Below are positions 33,710 to 42,017 of a stretch of DNA of 42,017 nt, one piece after another (positions within the stretch are counted from its first letter, which is position 1; the number at the start of each line of letters is the position of its first letter). Source of the stretch: Bacillota bacterium (GTDB taxonomy: Bacteria > Bacillota_I > Bacilli_A > RFN20 > CAG-288); assembly GCA_023398335.1 (NCBI GenBank), contig JAEWSJ010000031.1:1-42017 (forward strand). Reading direction: 5' to 3'. The notes beneath the pieces are model-generated. The model ran no database searches. It was not told the DNA's origin and worked only from the letters and a program-made list of their open reading frames with translations. Both the position numbers and the translations under genes were made by a program.

Positions 33710-35506
33710 ATGGAAGAATTAGATGAATACCTTCAAAAAGATCTTAAAAATACGATGAAATCAAGCGTCATTATCAAAAGGATAATGAAGTATATCGTTC
33801 CATATTTAGGTTTGTTTATTTTAGGTTTGTTGTTATATGTTGTTATGGCGGCTTTAAATGTATTACAGCCATATATCGTTGGTATTATAGTTAATTTATT
33901 AGGAAACAAAAATACAGTTTATACAGATATAGTTATTTATGCCTCATTATATGCGGCATGTATTATATCTATCGCAGTCTTGATGTATTTTAATGGATTA
34001 ATTATTCAAAAAGTCGCTCAAAGAATTATTTATGATTTGAGAAATGATGTGTTTAAGCATATTGAGCGTTTATCCATTGGTCAAATTCATGAAATACCAG
34101 TAGGAAAATGGGTTACTAGAGTAACGAATGATATCAATTCATTGATGAATTTCTTTTCGACTGTTTTGACTAGAATTTTCTATAACATTATGACTTTAAT
34201 TGCTATCTTTGTTATTGTTTATTTATTAGAATGGCATTTAGCAGTAGTTATTACAGCGTTCTTACCTATTGTAGGAGTTATGTCTTTCTTATTTGCTTAT
34301 TATTCACGAAAGTATTTCCGTATGGTTAGATCGAACATTTCTCAGATGAATGCGTTCCTATCAGAAAATCTTTCTGGAATGAATACAATTCAAATTTTCA
34401 ATCAAGAAAAGAGAAAAGCAAAGGAATTTGCTCGTATCAATGACAATCTGAAAAAAGCGCAATATCGTGCTACAGATATGTTTGCAATATTTAGACCAAT
34501 GATATTCTTTACATACGCAATGTCCTTAGTTGCTATATTTTCCGTTGGATTATACTTAATTAAAGATGGTATTACTGATATAGGAACTTTGTATTCGTTC
34601 TATTTATATACTGGGCAATTCTTTGGACCAGTTCAAGAGATTGCGGATCAATTCAATAATATCCAACAGGCTTTGGCTGCTGCTGAAAGAGTCTTACTTG
34701 TTCTAGATAAAAAATCTACAATATACGATAAAAATAATGCTAAAGATTATCCAAAGTTTAAAGGAAAGATTGAATTTAAACATGTTTGGTTTGCGTATAA
34801 AGATGAAGACTGGATATTAAAAGATGTTAGTTTTGTGATTAATCCTGGCGATACAGTCGCATTTGTTGGTGAAACTGGTGCAGGTAAATCAACTATAATT
34901 GGTCTTATTGTAAGAAATTACAATATCCAAAAAGGACAGATATTAATTGACGATATTGATATTAACGATATCAAACTTGATTCATTAAGAAAAAATATCG
35001 GAGAAATGCTTCAAGATGTTTTCTTATTTAGTGGTTCGATTAAAACAAATATTTCTTTAGGAAACGAAGAGATTACAGATCAACAAATAATCGATGCATG
35101 CAAGTTTGTTGGAGCTGATGATTTTATTGAAAAACTACCGAAGAAATACGAAGATGAAGTAAATGAAAATGGTAATAATTTTTCACAAGGTCAAAGACAA
35201 TTAATTTCTTTCGCTAGAGTTGTTACTTATTCTCCTTCTATTATTGTTCTTGATGAAGCAACCGCAAATATTGACACAGAAACTGAAGTTATTATTCAGA
35301 ATTCGTTAGAAAAAATCAAATCTATTGGTACAATGGTTATGATTGCTCATAGACTTTCAACTATTAGGCATGCGACTATGATTTTTGTTGTTGATAATGG
35401 TAAGATTATAGAAGAAGGTAATCACCAACAGCTTTTGAAGAAGCGTGGTGCTTATTATAAGCTTTATAAGATACAAACCATGGAGAAAAAACTGATTGGA
35501 GAATAA
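33710..35506 (+). CDS. Heterodimeric ABC exporter, catalytic-site subunit
   Basis: A 598-residue half-transporter with six membrane helices and an ATPase. Walker A GETGAGKS is at 387-394, Walker B IIVLDE with the catalytic E516, and H547 is the switch His. Its signature is FSQGQ (491-495) rather than LSGGQ. In a heterodimer this degenerate signature faces the degenerate Walker B of the other subunit, while its own Walker B pairs with the other's canonical LSGGQ, so one of two sites hydrolyses ATP; this complementarity identifies the two as partners of the LmrD/BmrD/TM288 type. Confidence 0.93.
   Translation: MEELDEYLQKDLKNTMKSSVIIKRIMKYIVPYLGLFILGLLLYVVMAALNVLQPYIVGIIVNLLGNKNTVYTDIVIYASLYAACIISIAVLMYFNGLIIQKVAQRIIYDLRNDVFKHIERLSIGQIHEIPVGKWVTRVTNDINSLMNFFSTVLTRIFYNIMTLIAIFVIVYLLEWHLAVVITAFLPIVGVMSFLFAYYSRKYFRMVRSNISQMNAFLSENLSGMNTIQIFNQEKRKAKEFARINDNLKKAQYRATDMFAIFRPMIFFTYAMSLVAIFSVGLYLIKDGITDIGTLYSFYLYTGQFFGPVQEIADQFNNIQQALAAAERVLLVLDKKSTIYDKNNAKDYPKFKGKIEFKHVWFAYKDEDWILKDVSFVINPGDTVAFVGETGAGKSTIIGLIVRNYNIQKGQILIDDIDINDIKLDSLRKNIGEMLQDVFLFSGSIKTNISLGNEEITDQQIIDACKFVGADDFIEKLPKKYEDEVNENGNNFSQGQRQLISFARVVTYSPSIIVLDEATANIDTETEVIIQNSLEKIKSIGTMVMIAHRLSTIRHATMIFVVDNGKIIEEGNHQQLLKKRGAYYKLYKIQTMEKKLIGE
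35498..35501 (+). promoter_or_regulatory. Ribosome binding site deciding the cysS start
   Basis: GGAG lies 6 bases before ATG 35508. An in-frame TTG at 35496 overlaps it and is rejected. Confidence 0.6.
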
Positions 35507-35507
35507 T

Positions 35508-36857
35508 ATGGATAAAAAAATGAGAATTTTCGATACTTTATCAAATAAAGTTGTGGATTTTGAACCACTAGTAAAAGATGAAGTTTCAATATATTATTGT
35601 GGTCCAACAGTCTATAATTATGCACACATTGGTAATTTGAGACCGGTTATTACTTTTGATTTATTGGCAAGAGTATTTAAAGCAATCGGTTATAAAGTCC
35701 ATATGATATCTAACTATACAGATATAGATGACAAGATTATTAAGGCTGCTAAAGCTGAAAATAAATCAGAAAAAGAGTTATCTGATTTTTATATTGAACA
35801 ATATGAAGATTCATTAAGTAAACTTAATATTCTTCCTTTGGAATACCATCCACGTGTTTCAAACTACATTCCTGAAATTGTTGATTTCATCGATACAATA
35901 GTTAAAAAAGATCATGCCTACTATTCTCATGGTGATGTGTATTTTAGAGTAGGTGATATCAAAGATTACGGTTGCTTATCTAAAATGAAAATTGATGATT
36001 TGATTTCAGGTGCTCGTATATCTAAGGACGAGACCAAAGAAAGTCCATTGGACTTTGCTTTATGGAAAAAGACTGATGATGATGGAATTAAGTTTGATTC
36101 GAAAATAGGTCTAGGTCGTCCAGGTTGGCATACTGAATGTGTTGTTATGATCAATTCATATTTTAAGAAACCACTTATTGATATTCATGGTGGTGGTTTT
36201 GATTTAAAATTCCCACATCACGAAAATGAAATGGTTCAATCAGAAGCTTATTCAAATACTAAATTAGCTGATTATTGGATGCATGTCGGATTCATTAATA
36301 TGAATAACGAAAAAATGTCAAAATCATTGGGAAATATTATTTTGGCAAAGGATGCTATTAATTTATATGGTGGTAACGTTATTAGACATTTATTGATGTC
36401 AACATATTACCGTTCACCAATTAATGTTACAGATGAATCTATTGCAACAAGTACAGTTGAAGTAAAAAAATATGAATCTTTATATAAAAAATTAAATTAT
36501 AAAGTTCTTCTTAATGATTTATCCTTTACGGATGATTGTGATGACACTTTATACGATGAATTTATTTCTTATTTATGTGATGATTTGAATGTTTCTAATG
36601 CATTAACATCAATGGAAAAAGTTATCAAGCTTGCTAATGTTGAACTTAGAAAAGGAAAAATTGATATTGTTAACATTTCAAAAATCTACAATATTTATCA
36701 AAAAATGCTCAATATTTTGGGCTTTGATTTTGGCAACGTCGAATTAAAAAATGAAGATAAAAATAATTATTCTGCATATCTAGACGCGAAAGAAAAGAAA
36801 AATTTTGAAACTTCCGATAAGTATCGTAAAATATTGATAGAGAAAGGAATTTTATAA
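35508..36857 (+). CDS. cysS: Cysteinyl-tRNA synthetase
   Basis: A 449-residue class I synthetase that charges tRNA-Cys. The HIGH-type motif is HIGN (40-43) and KMSKS is at 269-273; the zinc ligands that select cysteine are C31, C211, H236 and E240. The C-terminus stops at EKGIL, short of the usual acidic stretch and TRW-type end, so it lacks about a dozen residues compared with most bacterial CysRS; the catalytic part is complete. ATG 35508 is one base after the exporter stop. No T-box leader is present. Confidence 0.95.
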   Translation: MDKKMRIFDTLSNKVVDFEPLVKDEVSIYYCGPTVYNYAHIGNLRPVITFDLLARVFKAIGYKVHMISNYTDIDDKIIKAAKAENKSEKELSDFYIEQYEDSLSKLNILPLEYHPRVSNYIPEIVDFIDTIVKKDHAYYSHGDVYFRVGDIKDYGCLSKMKIDDLISGARISKDETKESPLDFALWKKTDDDGIKFDSKIGLGRPGWHTECVVMINSYFKKPLIDIHGGGFDLKFPHHENEMVQSEAYSNTKLADYWMHVGFINMNNEKMSKSLGNIILAKDAINLYGGNVIRHLLMSTYYRSPINVTDESIATSTVEVKKYESLYKKLNYKVLLNDLSFTDDCDDTLYDEFISYLCDDLNVSNALTSMEKVIKLANVELRKGKIDIVNISKIYNIYQKMLNILGFDFGNVELKNEDKNNYSAYLDAKEKKNFETSDKYRKILIEKGIL

Positions 36858-36858
36858 A

Positions 36859-37554
36859 ATGGATTCTGCAATAAAAAGTATTATTGGATTTGGAGACTCT
36901 GGATTAGCATTATATTCGTTGGTAGTAGTTTTTATTTCTTTAATTTTGGGCGGATTAATTGGCTTAGAACGTGAGATGTATGGTCATGCAGCTGGATTAA
37001 GAACACACATTCTTCTAGCATTAGGTAGTACAATAGTTGGTATTATTTCTCTTCAAGTTGAGAGTGGATCATGGGGCTTATTAGCAGGCGTAATTATTGC
37101 TTTAGGTTTCTTATCTGCTGGAAGTATCGTTCAAACAGGTAAAGATGTTAAAGGTATTACAACATCCTCGACCTTATGGATAGTTGGTATTATAGGCTTT
37201 GCAATTGGAGCGGGATATATACTTGAATCAATCGTATTTACATTTATGGCTTTAATTGTTTTAATTATTCTTCATTATGTTGAAGTTAAAACAAGTAAAA
37301 GAGATCCTTCCATAACTTTGATAGTTGATTCTTCCGTAAAGGTCGGAGAAGATTTAGTTAAGATTGCTTCAACATATGGTTTAGAAATTAAAAATATATC
37401 TTCAAAACTTACAAAAATTCGTGATAAAGATGTTTTGAAGGTTGTTGTTAAATTAGTTAAATCTCCAAACGACACAATAAAAGCATATGCTGATGAACTT
37501 GAAAGTGTTTTGAATCCAATTAACATATCAGTTTCTATAAGTAGAATTGGGTAA
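36859..37554 (+). CDS. MgtC/SapB family membrane protein
   Basis: A 231-residue protein: four or five N-terminal membrane helices (about 18-145) with the family motif GGLIGLEREMYGHAAGLRTH and LLALGST, and a soluble C-terminal domain of about 80 residues with an ACT-like fold. MgtC proteins aid growth at low magnesium and, in pathogens, inside host cells, and may affect the F-type ATP synthase; transport itself is not proven. It starts 1 base after cysS with AAAGGA upstream, and is the last gene of the rimO operon. Confidence 0.9.
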   Translation: MDSAIKSIIGFGDSGLALYSLVVVFISLILGGLIGLEREMYGHAAGLRTHILLALGSTIVGIISLQVESGSWGLLAGVIIALGFLSAGSIVQTGKDVKGITTSSTLWIVGIIGFAIGAGYILESIVFTFMALIVLIILHYVEVKTSKRDPSITLIVDSSVKVGEDLVKIASTYGLEIKNISSKLTKIRDKDVLKVVVKLVKSPNDTIKAYADELESVLNPINISVSISRIG

Positions 37555-37583
37555 AAGTCTTATATTTATCCCAAAAATATGTA

Positions 37584-37611
37584 AAGAGTCAAATATTACT
37601 CTTGCGTCTTT
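37584..37611 (+). terminator. Weak terminator after mgtC
   Basis: AAGAGT (37584-37589) and ACTCTT (37598-37603) form a 6-bp stem with an 8-base loop, followed by GCGTCTTTT. The T run is short. Confidence 0.4.
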
Positions 37612-37648
37612 TGTAAAAAATTGGTAATATTTTTCGGAAAGGGAAGTC

Positions 37649-38368
37649 ATGTCAAATTATATTTATGGCAAAAATACTTGCATTAACTCAATCAATGGGG
37701 AAAGAAAGCCGCTGAAAGTTTTATTAACACAAAATAACGCTGATATTATTGCGTTGTGTAATAAATACTCTATCAAATACGAAATTACTACAATTAAGAA
37801 TTTAGATAAAATTTCAGTTGGAAAGAATCATCAAGGTGTGTTAGCCTATGTACCTGAATTTGAGTACTCTGATTTAGATACTTTGATTGTAAAATGCAAA
37901 GACAAAAAAGATCCATTAATACTAATTTTAGATGGTGTAGAAGACCCGGTCAATTTCGGATCATTAATCAGAACATCGAGTTGTTTCAATGTTGATGGAA
38001 TTATTATTTCAAAAGATCGACAAGTTCAAGTCACATCCACAGTAAGTAAAGTTGCGACAGGCGCCGAAGAATATGTTCCTATTGTTAGAGTAACCAACAT
38101 CAATGTTACCATTGAAAATTTAAAAAAAAGTGGATTTTGGATTGTTGCTACTGATGGTAGTGGTACGGTTTTCCACGACGAGATTGATTACTCTGGACCA
38201 ATCGCTGTTATTGTAGGCAGTGAGGGGAAAGGAATTTCTCGCTTAGTTCTTAAAAATAGTGATTATGTTGTGAGAATTCCTATAAGTGGACCAATTACAT
38301 CATTGAACGCATCTATTGCTGGTGCAATTGTTATTTCTCAAATAAACTCATATCGTAGAAAACAGTAA
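37649..38368 (+). CDS. rlmB: 23S rRNA 2'-O-methyltransferase, RlmB/TrmH family
   Basis: A 239-residue SpoU-class enzyme with the deep trefoil-knot SAM site. The motifs are ILDGVEDPVNFGSLIRT (about 93-109), the IVGSEGKGISRLVLKNSDYV block with the motif 2 Glu, and RIPISGPITSLNASIAGAI (motif 3). An N-terminal substrate-binding domain of about 75 residues is present, as in RlmB, which 2'-O-methylates a guanosine of 23S rRNA. Assignment to RlmB rather than another TrmH-family member is likely, not certain. GGAAAGGGAAG precedes ATG 37649. Confidence 0.88.
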   Translation: MSNYIYGKNTCINSINGERKPLKVLLTQNNADIIALCNKYSIKYEITTIKNLDKISVGKNHQGVLAYVPEFEYSDLDTLIVKCKDKKDPLILILDGVEDPVNFGSLIRTSSCFNVDGIIISKDRQVQVTSTVSKVATGAEEYVPIVRVTNINVTIENLKKSGFWIVATDGSGTVFHDEIDYSGPIAVIVGSEGKGISRLVLKNSDYVVRIPISGPITSLNASIAGAIVISQINSYRRKQ

Positions 38369-38407
38369 ATATAGTTTCATTACTTACCCTTTATAGGAAA
38401 TAAGGAA

Positions 38408-39001
38408 ATGATATATTTAGATAAAAAAATTATTTTACGTGCAAAAAATGACGACAAAGACGCTTTAGAAGAACTGTTTATTGATTTAGAAGGTGAAATG
38501 CATCGACTTGCGTATATTTACGCTGTAAAGTATCGAAAAGTATGCTCGGATGAAAATGAGTATCTTTCAATAATATTTGATGCGACTCAAAAGACTATAG
38601 AAATTTATGATGAAAGTAAAGGTGAGTTCTATCATCTTTGGATGTGTGTCATAAAAAGAGATATCTCTCATTTTGTAAAAGAGAGAATCAAAATCATGTC
38701 TAGAGTAGTTTGCTTAGATGCTTTGGATAACGATATGAAGGACAATATGTGTTTTTCATTATCTGATTTCGAAGCATACGAGGATACTATTCCACATAAA
38801 TTTTACGTAAAAAGTGAGTCGAAGAAAATGATTAAATATGTTAGATTGCATTATTCAAAAGAAGAGACAGAATTATTTTATCTTTGGTACTTAGGATATA
38901 CATTTAATGAGATTTGTGCGATAAGTGATGTTTCAATTCCACAAGCCGCTTCAAAGATATATTCAATTATTAAAGTTCTTAAGAATCATTTTAAAGAGTA
39001 A
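38408..39001 (+). CDS. Sigma-70-like protein, orphan
   Basis: A 197-residue protein. Residues 9-30 (RAKNDDKDALEELF) and the following helix resemble sigma region 2, which binds the -10 box; the C-terminal 50 residues (EETELFYLWYLGYTFNEICA to ASKIYSIIKVLKNHF) are an HTH like sigma region 4. No anti-sigma gene is adjacent: it lies between rlmB and a convergent peptidase gene. It may be a divergent ECF or SigH-like factor. AGGA is 9 bases before ATG 38408. Function is inferred from weak similarity. Confidence 0.65.
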   Translation: MIYLDKKIILRAKNDDKDALEELFIDLEGEMHRLAYIYAVKYRKVCSDENEYLSIIFDATQKTIEIYDESKGEFYHLWMCVIKRDISHFVKERIKIMSRVVCLDALDNDMKDNMCFSLSDFEAYEDTIPHKFYVKSESKKMIKYVRLHYSKEETELFYLWYLGYTFNEICAISDVSIPQAASKIYSIIKVLKNHFKE

Positions 39002-39013
39002 AACAAATTAAAA

Positions 39014-39047
39014 GACGCTTGTTACATTTTTGTAGCAAGCGCCTTTT
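39014..39047. terminator. Bidirectional terminator between sigma-like gene and M3 peptidase
   Basis: CGCTTGTTAC (39016-39025) pairs with GTAGCAAGCG (39032-39041) over 10 bp with one G-U pair. T-rich tracts follow on both strands. It serves the two convergent genes. Confidence 0.9.
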
Positions 39048-39052
39048 ATTAA

Positions 39053-40759
39053 CTAATATTTAAGATCATCAATCGAGGCTAAATACTGTTCTAGAATCGG
39101 TGTTAATTCTTGAATAGTACCATCGACCATCGGATCTTTTATGCCACCCTTTGTAAGTAATTCTTTATATGGATAAAGGCCACCAAGTTTATCGAAATCA
39201 ATATATTTAGCAAAGGATTTTTTGTAGTCTTTCAAGGATTCACAGAAGAATTCAAAGGCACAAACTTGAGCTATTGTATAGTCTATGTAATAGAAAGGAT
39301 TTTGATAAATGTGCGATTGTTTCATCCAGAAGGCACCGGATTCAAGGAATGGATTTTCTTCACCATATTCAATGTGAGGTAAATACTTCTTTTCTATCTC
39401 TCTCCATTTTGCTTTCCTTTGTTCATGTGTTACAGATGGATTTTCGTATACATAGTGTTGAAATTCATCGACGGAAACGCCATAAGGAATAAATGTGATA
39501 CTAGAAGATAAATGGCTGAAGCGATATTTTTCATCTTGATCTTTAAAGAATAATTTCATCCATGGATATGCGAAGAATTCCATAGACATTGAATGAATTT
39601 CACAACATTCCATTCCTGGCATTCTATAAGAAGGAACTTTGATATCCGCTGATAAGAAACCTTCTAATGAATGACCAAACTCGTGAGTCAAGACATCGAC
39701 ATCGCCGGAAGTTCCATTGAAATTAGAAAAGATAAAAGAACTCTTAATAGATGGAATGAAGGTCATATATCCACCAGGTTGTTTTCCATCTTTTGCAACA
39801 AGATCAAATAATTCGTGATCTTTCATGAAATTAAAGTATTTTGATGCAACTGGACTCATTTCCTCATACATTTCTTGGGCGTCTTTAACAAGGTCGTCAG
39901 GAGTACCTACTGGAACTGGGTTTCCGCTTTTAAATGTTAATTTTTCATCGAAATATTTGTAATCAGCAATGCCGATTCTTTCTTTTTGTCGAGCAAAACA
40001 TTTTTCAGAAAGTGGTACGATGTATTTCAAGACTTGGTTACGATAGTTTTCGACGTCTTTTTGATTGTAATCCAAACGTCCTAAACGATAATAGCCAAGT
40101 TGAACGAAATTATCGAATCCTAACTTTTTGGCCATCTTAGTTCTCACTTGAACTAAGCTATTGTAAATATCACCTAAAGTGCTGTCGTTTTTTTCAAAGA
40201 AAGACCAGAAAGCTTTCGATGATTCTTTTCTTGTTTCACGATCGGTTGAGGTCATGAAAGGTAATAATTTAGTGGTTGGATAATCTTCTCCTCGGAAATT
40301 AACTAAAGCCGAGCCCATTAACTTGCCATATTGACTGACAAGTTTATTTTCTTCTTGCATCTCAGGAATAATTTCTGGTGAGAAAATACGTACTGAATTT
40401 TCGATTTGCTTAAATAATAAAGAACCAAATTCTTTTTCTAATTCAGGACGAAATTTTGATTTAAGCATAGCTAAATCAAACATGTTGTTTTGTTCTGAAA
40501 GCAAAGGAAGTTTCTCATCTAAAAAGTCCATTAATTCTTCATAGTATTTGTCTTTAACATTAATTGAGTTTCTAATACTAATGATTTCTATATTTGAACT
40601 AATATCATCGTTGTATTTGAAGTTGTCATATACGACTTTGATAGCTTCAGCAGAACTGGAAGCGTTGTCTAATCTTTTGACAAAATCAAGAATATCTTTA
40701 CTGATTTGGTCAATGTCTGGTTTTGTGACCTTAAGGTCGGAAAATTTATTGAATTCCAT
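39053..40759 (-). CDS. M3 family oligoendopeptidase (PepF-like)
   Basis: A 568-residue cytosolic zinc peptidase. HEFGH (359-363) supplies two ligands and the catalytic Glu, and E387 in ECCEIHSMSME is the third ligand, as in M3 peptidases; the Gly-rich GGYMTFIPSIKSSFIF precedes it. Length fits the PepF/oligoendopeptidase subgroup. It cleaves short peptides, probably for amino acid supply. AAGAAG precedes ATG 40759, 13 bases downstream of the M32 gene, so the two form an operon. Confidence 0.93.
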   Translation of the reverse strand: MEFNKFSDLKVTKPDIDQISKDILDFVKRLDNASSSAEAIKVVYDNFKYNDDISSNIEIISIRNSINVKDKYYEELMDFLDEKLPLLSEQNNMFDLAMLKSKFRPELEKEFGSLLFKQIENSVRIFSPEIIPEMQEENKLVSQYGKLMGSALVNFRGEDYPTTKLLPFMTSTDRETRKESSKAFWSFFEKNDSTLGDIYNSLVQVRTKMAKKLGFDNFVQLGYYRLGRLDYNQKDVENYRNQVLKYIVPLSEKCFARQKERIGIADYKYFDEKLTFKSGNPVPVGTPDDLVKDAQEMYEEMSPVASKYFNFMKDHELFDLVAKDGKQPGGYMTFIPSIKSSFIFSNFNGTSGDVDVLTHEFGHSLEGFLSADIKVPSYRMPGMECCEIHSMSMEFFAYPWMKLFFKDQDEKYRFSHLSSSITFIPYGVSVDEFQHYVYENPSVTHEQRKAKWREIEKKYLPHIEYGEENPFLESGAFWMKQSHIYQNPFYYIDYTIAQVCAFEFFCESLKDYKKSFAKYIDFDKLGGLYPYKELLTKGGIKDPMVDGTIQELTPILEQYLASIDDLKY

Positions 40760-40772
40760 ATTATTCTTCTTT

Positions 40773-42017
40773 CTATAATTTGTATATTTCAGAATGTTTT
40801 TTAGTTAAATACTCGATGAAATCTTTTGTATCTAAGTCTCTATTTGTAATATCTTTAATCCATGCTTTAGGTGGAAGGTAATCCGCTTTCTTAAATATAT
40901 TATCTTTCATCCATGAATTAATTAAAGCAAAGTTGTTGCTTTCAATAGCTTTGTCTAAATCAATTTCTTTCTCCATACGATTGATGTACATTGCATTATA
41001 TACATTTCCTAGAGCGTATGTTGGAAAGTAACCAAACCCTGAAGACCAATGTACATCTTGTAAGATACCTTCTTTATCGTTTTGAGGTGAAATGCCAAGA
41101 TAATCTTTATAAAGTTTATTCCACATTGCAGGAAGCTCCGCAGTGGAGATATTTCCGTTCATGATTTGTTTCTCTAATTCGTATCTAATTATGATGTGTA
41201 ATGAATATGTTAATTCATCCGCTTCGGTTCTAATTAGCGATGGCTCAACATAGTTAACGCCTTCATATAATTCTTCTTCACTTACATCTGGGAATTCTTC
41301 AGCAAATAATTCTTTGAACTTTGGGTAGATTAGATGAATAAAGCTTCTTCGTCTACCAATTCTATTTTCAAAGAAACGCGATACTGATTCATGCATTCCC
41401 ATTGTCATATTGTCGTTTAAATAATGCTCGTAGCTTTTTTCATCTTGTTGTTGACCAAAGATAGCATGGCCACCTTCATGGATAACCGAGAAGGCATTTG
41501 ATAAAAACATATCTTCATAATAATGAGTTGTAATTCTTGAATCGTGTTTTCCTAAGGTGTCAGTGAACGGGTGTTCAGTAGTCGATACTGCTCCGCAATT
41601 AAAATCAAATCCGATAGTATCAAGTAAGTACTTTGTGAACTGTTCTTGCTTTGATATTGCGACCTTGCGAGTTAAAAAGTCCGTTCTAACTTTATGTGAA
41701 GATTTCTTAATTTTCTCTAAAAGAGGAACTATTCCATTTTTGAGAGAAGAGAAGAATTCATCAAGTTCTTTAACTGATAAATCTTCTTCATAGTATGAAA
41801 TCAAAGTGTCATAATAAGTACTTTTTTTAGCTTCATCTAAATCGACCATCTTTTTTTCAGCTTGAATGACTTCTTTTAATGATGGCTCAAAAATTGAGTA
41901 GTCACTCTTATTTTTTGCGTTTAACCAATTAACAAAAGAACGATTAAATATCTTCGAAATTTCTAGTTGAAGTTCAGGAGTTATATTCTTGTCTTGTAAA
42001 TACGAGCGGTGCAATCT
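40773..42017 (-). CDS. M32 family metallocarboxypeptidase, 5' end outside the window
   Basis: 414 residues visible; M32 enzymes are about 500, so roughly 80-90 N-terminal residues lie beyond position 42017, and the apparent TTG start at 42014 is not a real start. HEGGH (in FSVIHEGGHAIFG) and the downstream GMHESVSRFFENRIGR block are the zinc site and family hallmark; the LTDTLGKHDSRIT-type region DTLGKHDSRITTHY is also conserved. These enzymes remove C-terminal residues from peptides and would work downstream of the M3 endopeptidase encoded next to it. Confidence 0.93.
   Translation of the reverse strand, partial: RLHRSYLQDKNITPELQLEISKIFNRSFVNWLNAKNKSDYSIFEPSLKEVIQAEKKMVDLDEAKKSTYYDTLISYYEEDLSVKELDEFFSSLKNGIVPLLEKIKKSSHKVRTDFLTRKVAISKQEQFTKYLLDTIGFDFNCGAVSTTEHPFTDTLGKHDSRITTHYYEDMFLSNAFSVIHEGGHAIFGQQQDEKSYEHYLNDNMTMGMHESVSRFFENRIGRRRSFIHLIYPKFKELFAEEFPDVSEEELYEGVNYVEPSLIRTEADELTYSLHIIIRYELEKQIMNGNISTAELPAMWNKLYKDYLGISPQNDKEGILQDVHWSSGFGYFPTYALGNVYNAMYINRMEKEIDLDKAIESNNFALINSWMKDNIFKKADYLPPKAWIKDITNRDLDTKDFIEYLTKKHSEIYKL

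Noticed and set aside
35300..35507. T-box leader for cysS
   Set aside because: The gene begins one base after the exporter stop; there is no room for a leader RNA.
1..42017. Mollicute-type code with TGA as Trp
   Set aside because: Genes such as pflA end at TGA and Trp is TGG throughout; the only in-frame TGA is in the doubtful 918-1139 frame, which also has a TAA.
1..42017. CRISPR arrays, insertion sequences and prophage genes
   Set aside because: No regularly spaced repeats, no transposase or integrase reading frame and no phage structural genes were seen.

Overview
The window is AT-rich, gene-dense bacterial DNA with short intergenic gaps, AGGAG-type ribosome binding sites and TTGACA/TATAAT-type promoters. 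TGA is used as a stop and Trp is TGG, so the code is the standard bacterial one. Gene content (pyruvate formate-lyase, Pdp, ABC-F, DegV, MgtC, heterodimeric ABC exporters, PepF-like M3 and M32 peptidases) points to an anaerobic, fermentative, low-GC member of Bacillota, probably an Erysipelotrichia, RF39/RFN20 or Acholeplasma-like gut lineage. The lineage is an inference from gene families and composition; no rRNA is present.

Layout. 1-2170: a TetR regulator, a 0.7-kb gene-poor stretch with possible gene debris, and five minus-strand tRNA genes in two units, Val-Tyr-Gln-Lys and a separately promoted Leu. 2259-9889: two paralogous ABC modules of the MacB/FtsX type (ATPase plus large permease). 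The second is led by a MarR regulator whose promoter carries a palindrome; the first also carries a palindrome over its -10. 9886-14087 (minus): an m5C RNA methyltransferase of the RsmF type, a class I/II aminotransferase, and a PEP-carboxykinase/HPr-kinase-like P-loop protein, tightly packed. 14198-19298 (plus): a Cys-rich unknown, pyrimidine-nucleoside phosphorylase, an ABC-F ATPase, a pRiA4b ORF-3-like protein and a GNAT acetyltransferase. 19291-23259: a TetR gene divergent from degV, then a metallophosphoesterase lipoprotein, a membrane protein and a YfcE-type phosphodiesterase.

23308-26564 (minus) is the most unusual locus: pyruvate formate-lyase in pieces. The 685-residue core has the Cys-Cys active site but stops where the C-terminal glycyl-radical domain should begin. 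That domain is a separate 82-residue gene. Between them sits a 73-residue relative that shares the first half of the domain but lacks the radical glycine motif. The activating enzyme PflA closes the operon. An O2-sensitive radical domain as a replaceable subunit would resemble a built-in version of the GrcA/YfiD rescue system; that functional reading is inference.

26686-42017: rarA divergent from an operon of a small basic protein, dtd, mnmA and a Nudix hydrolase; then a probable single operon rimO, two half-transporters of a heterodimeric ABC exporter, cysS and mgtC; an RlmB-type rRNA methyltransferase; an orphan sigma-like protein; and, on the minus strand, an M3 oligopeptidase preceded by an M32 carboxypeptidase that runs off the end of the window. 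No CRISPR array, insertion sequence or complete mobile element was seen.
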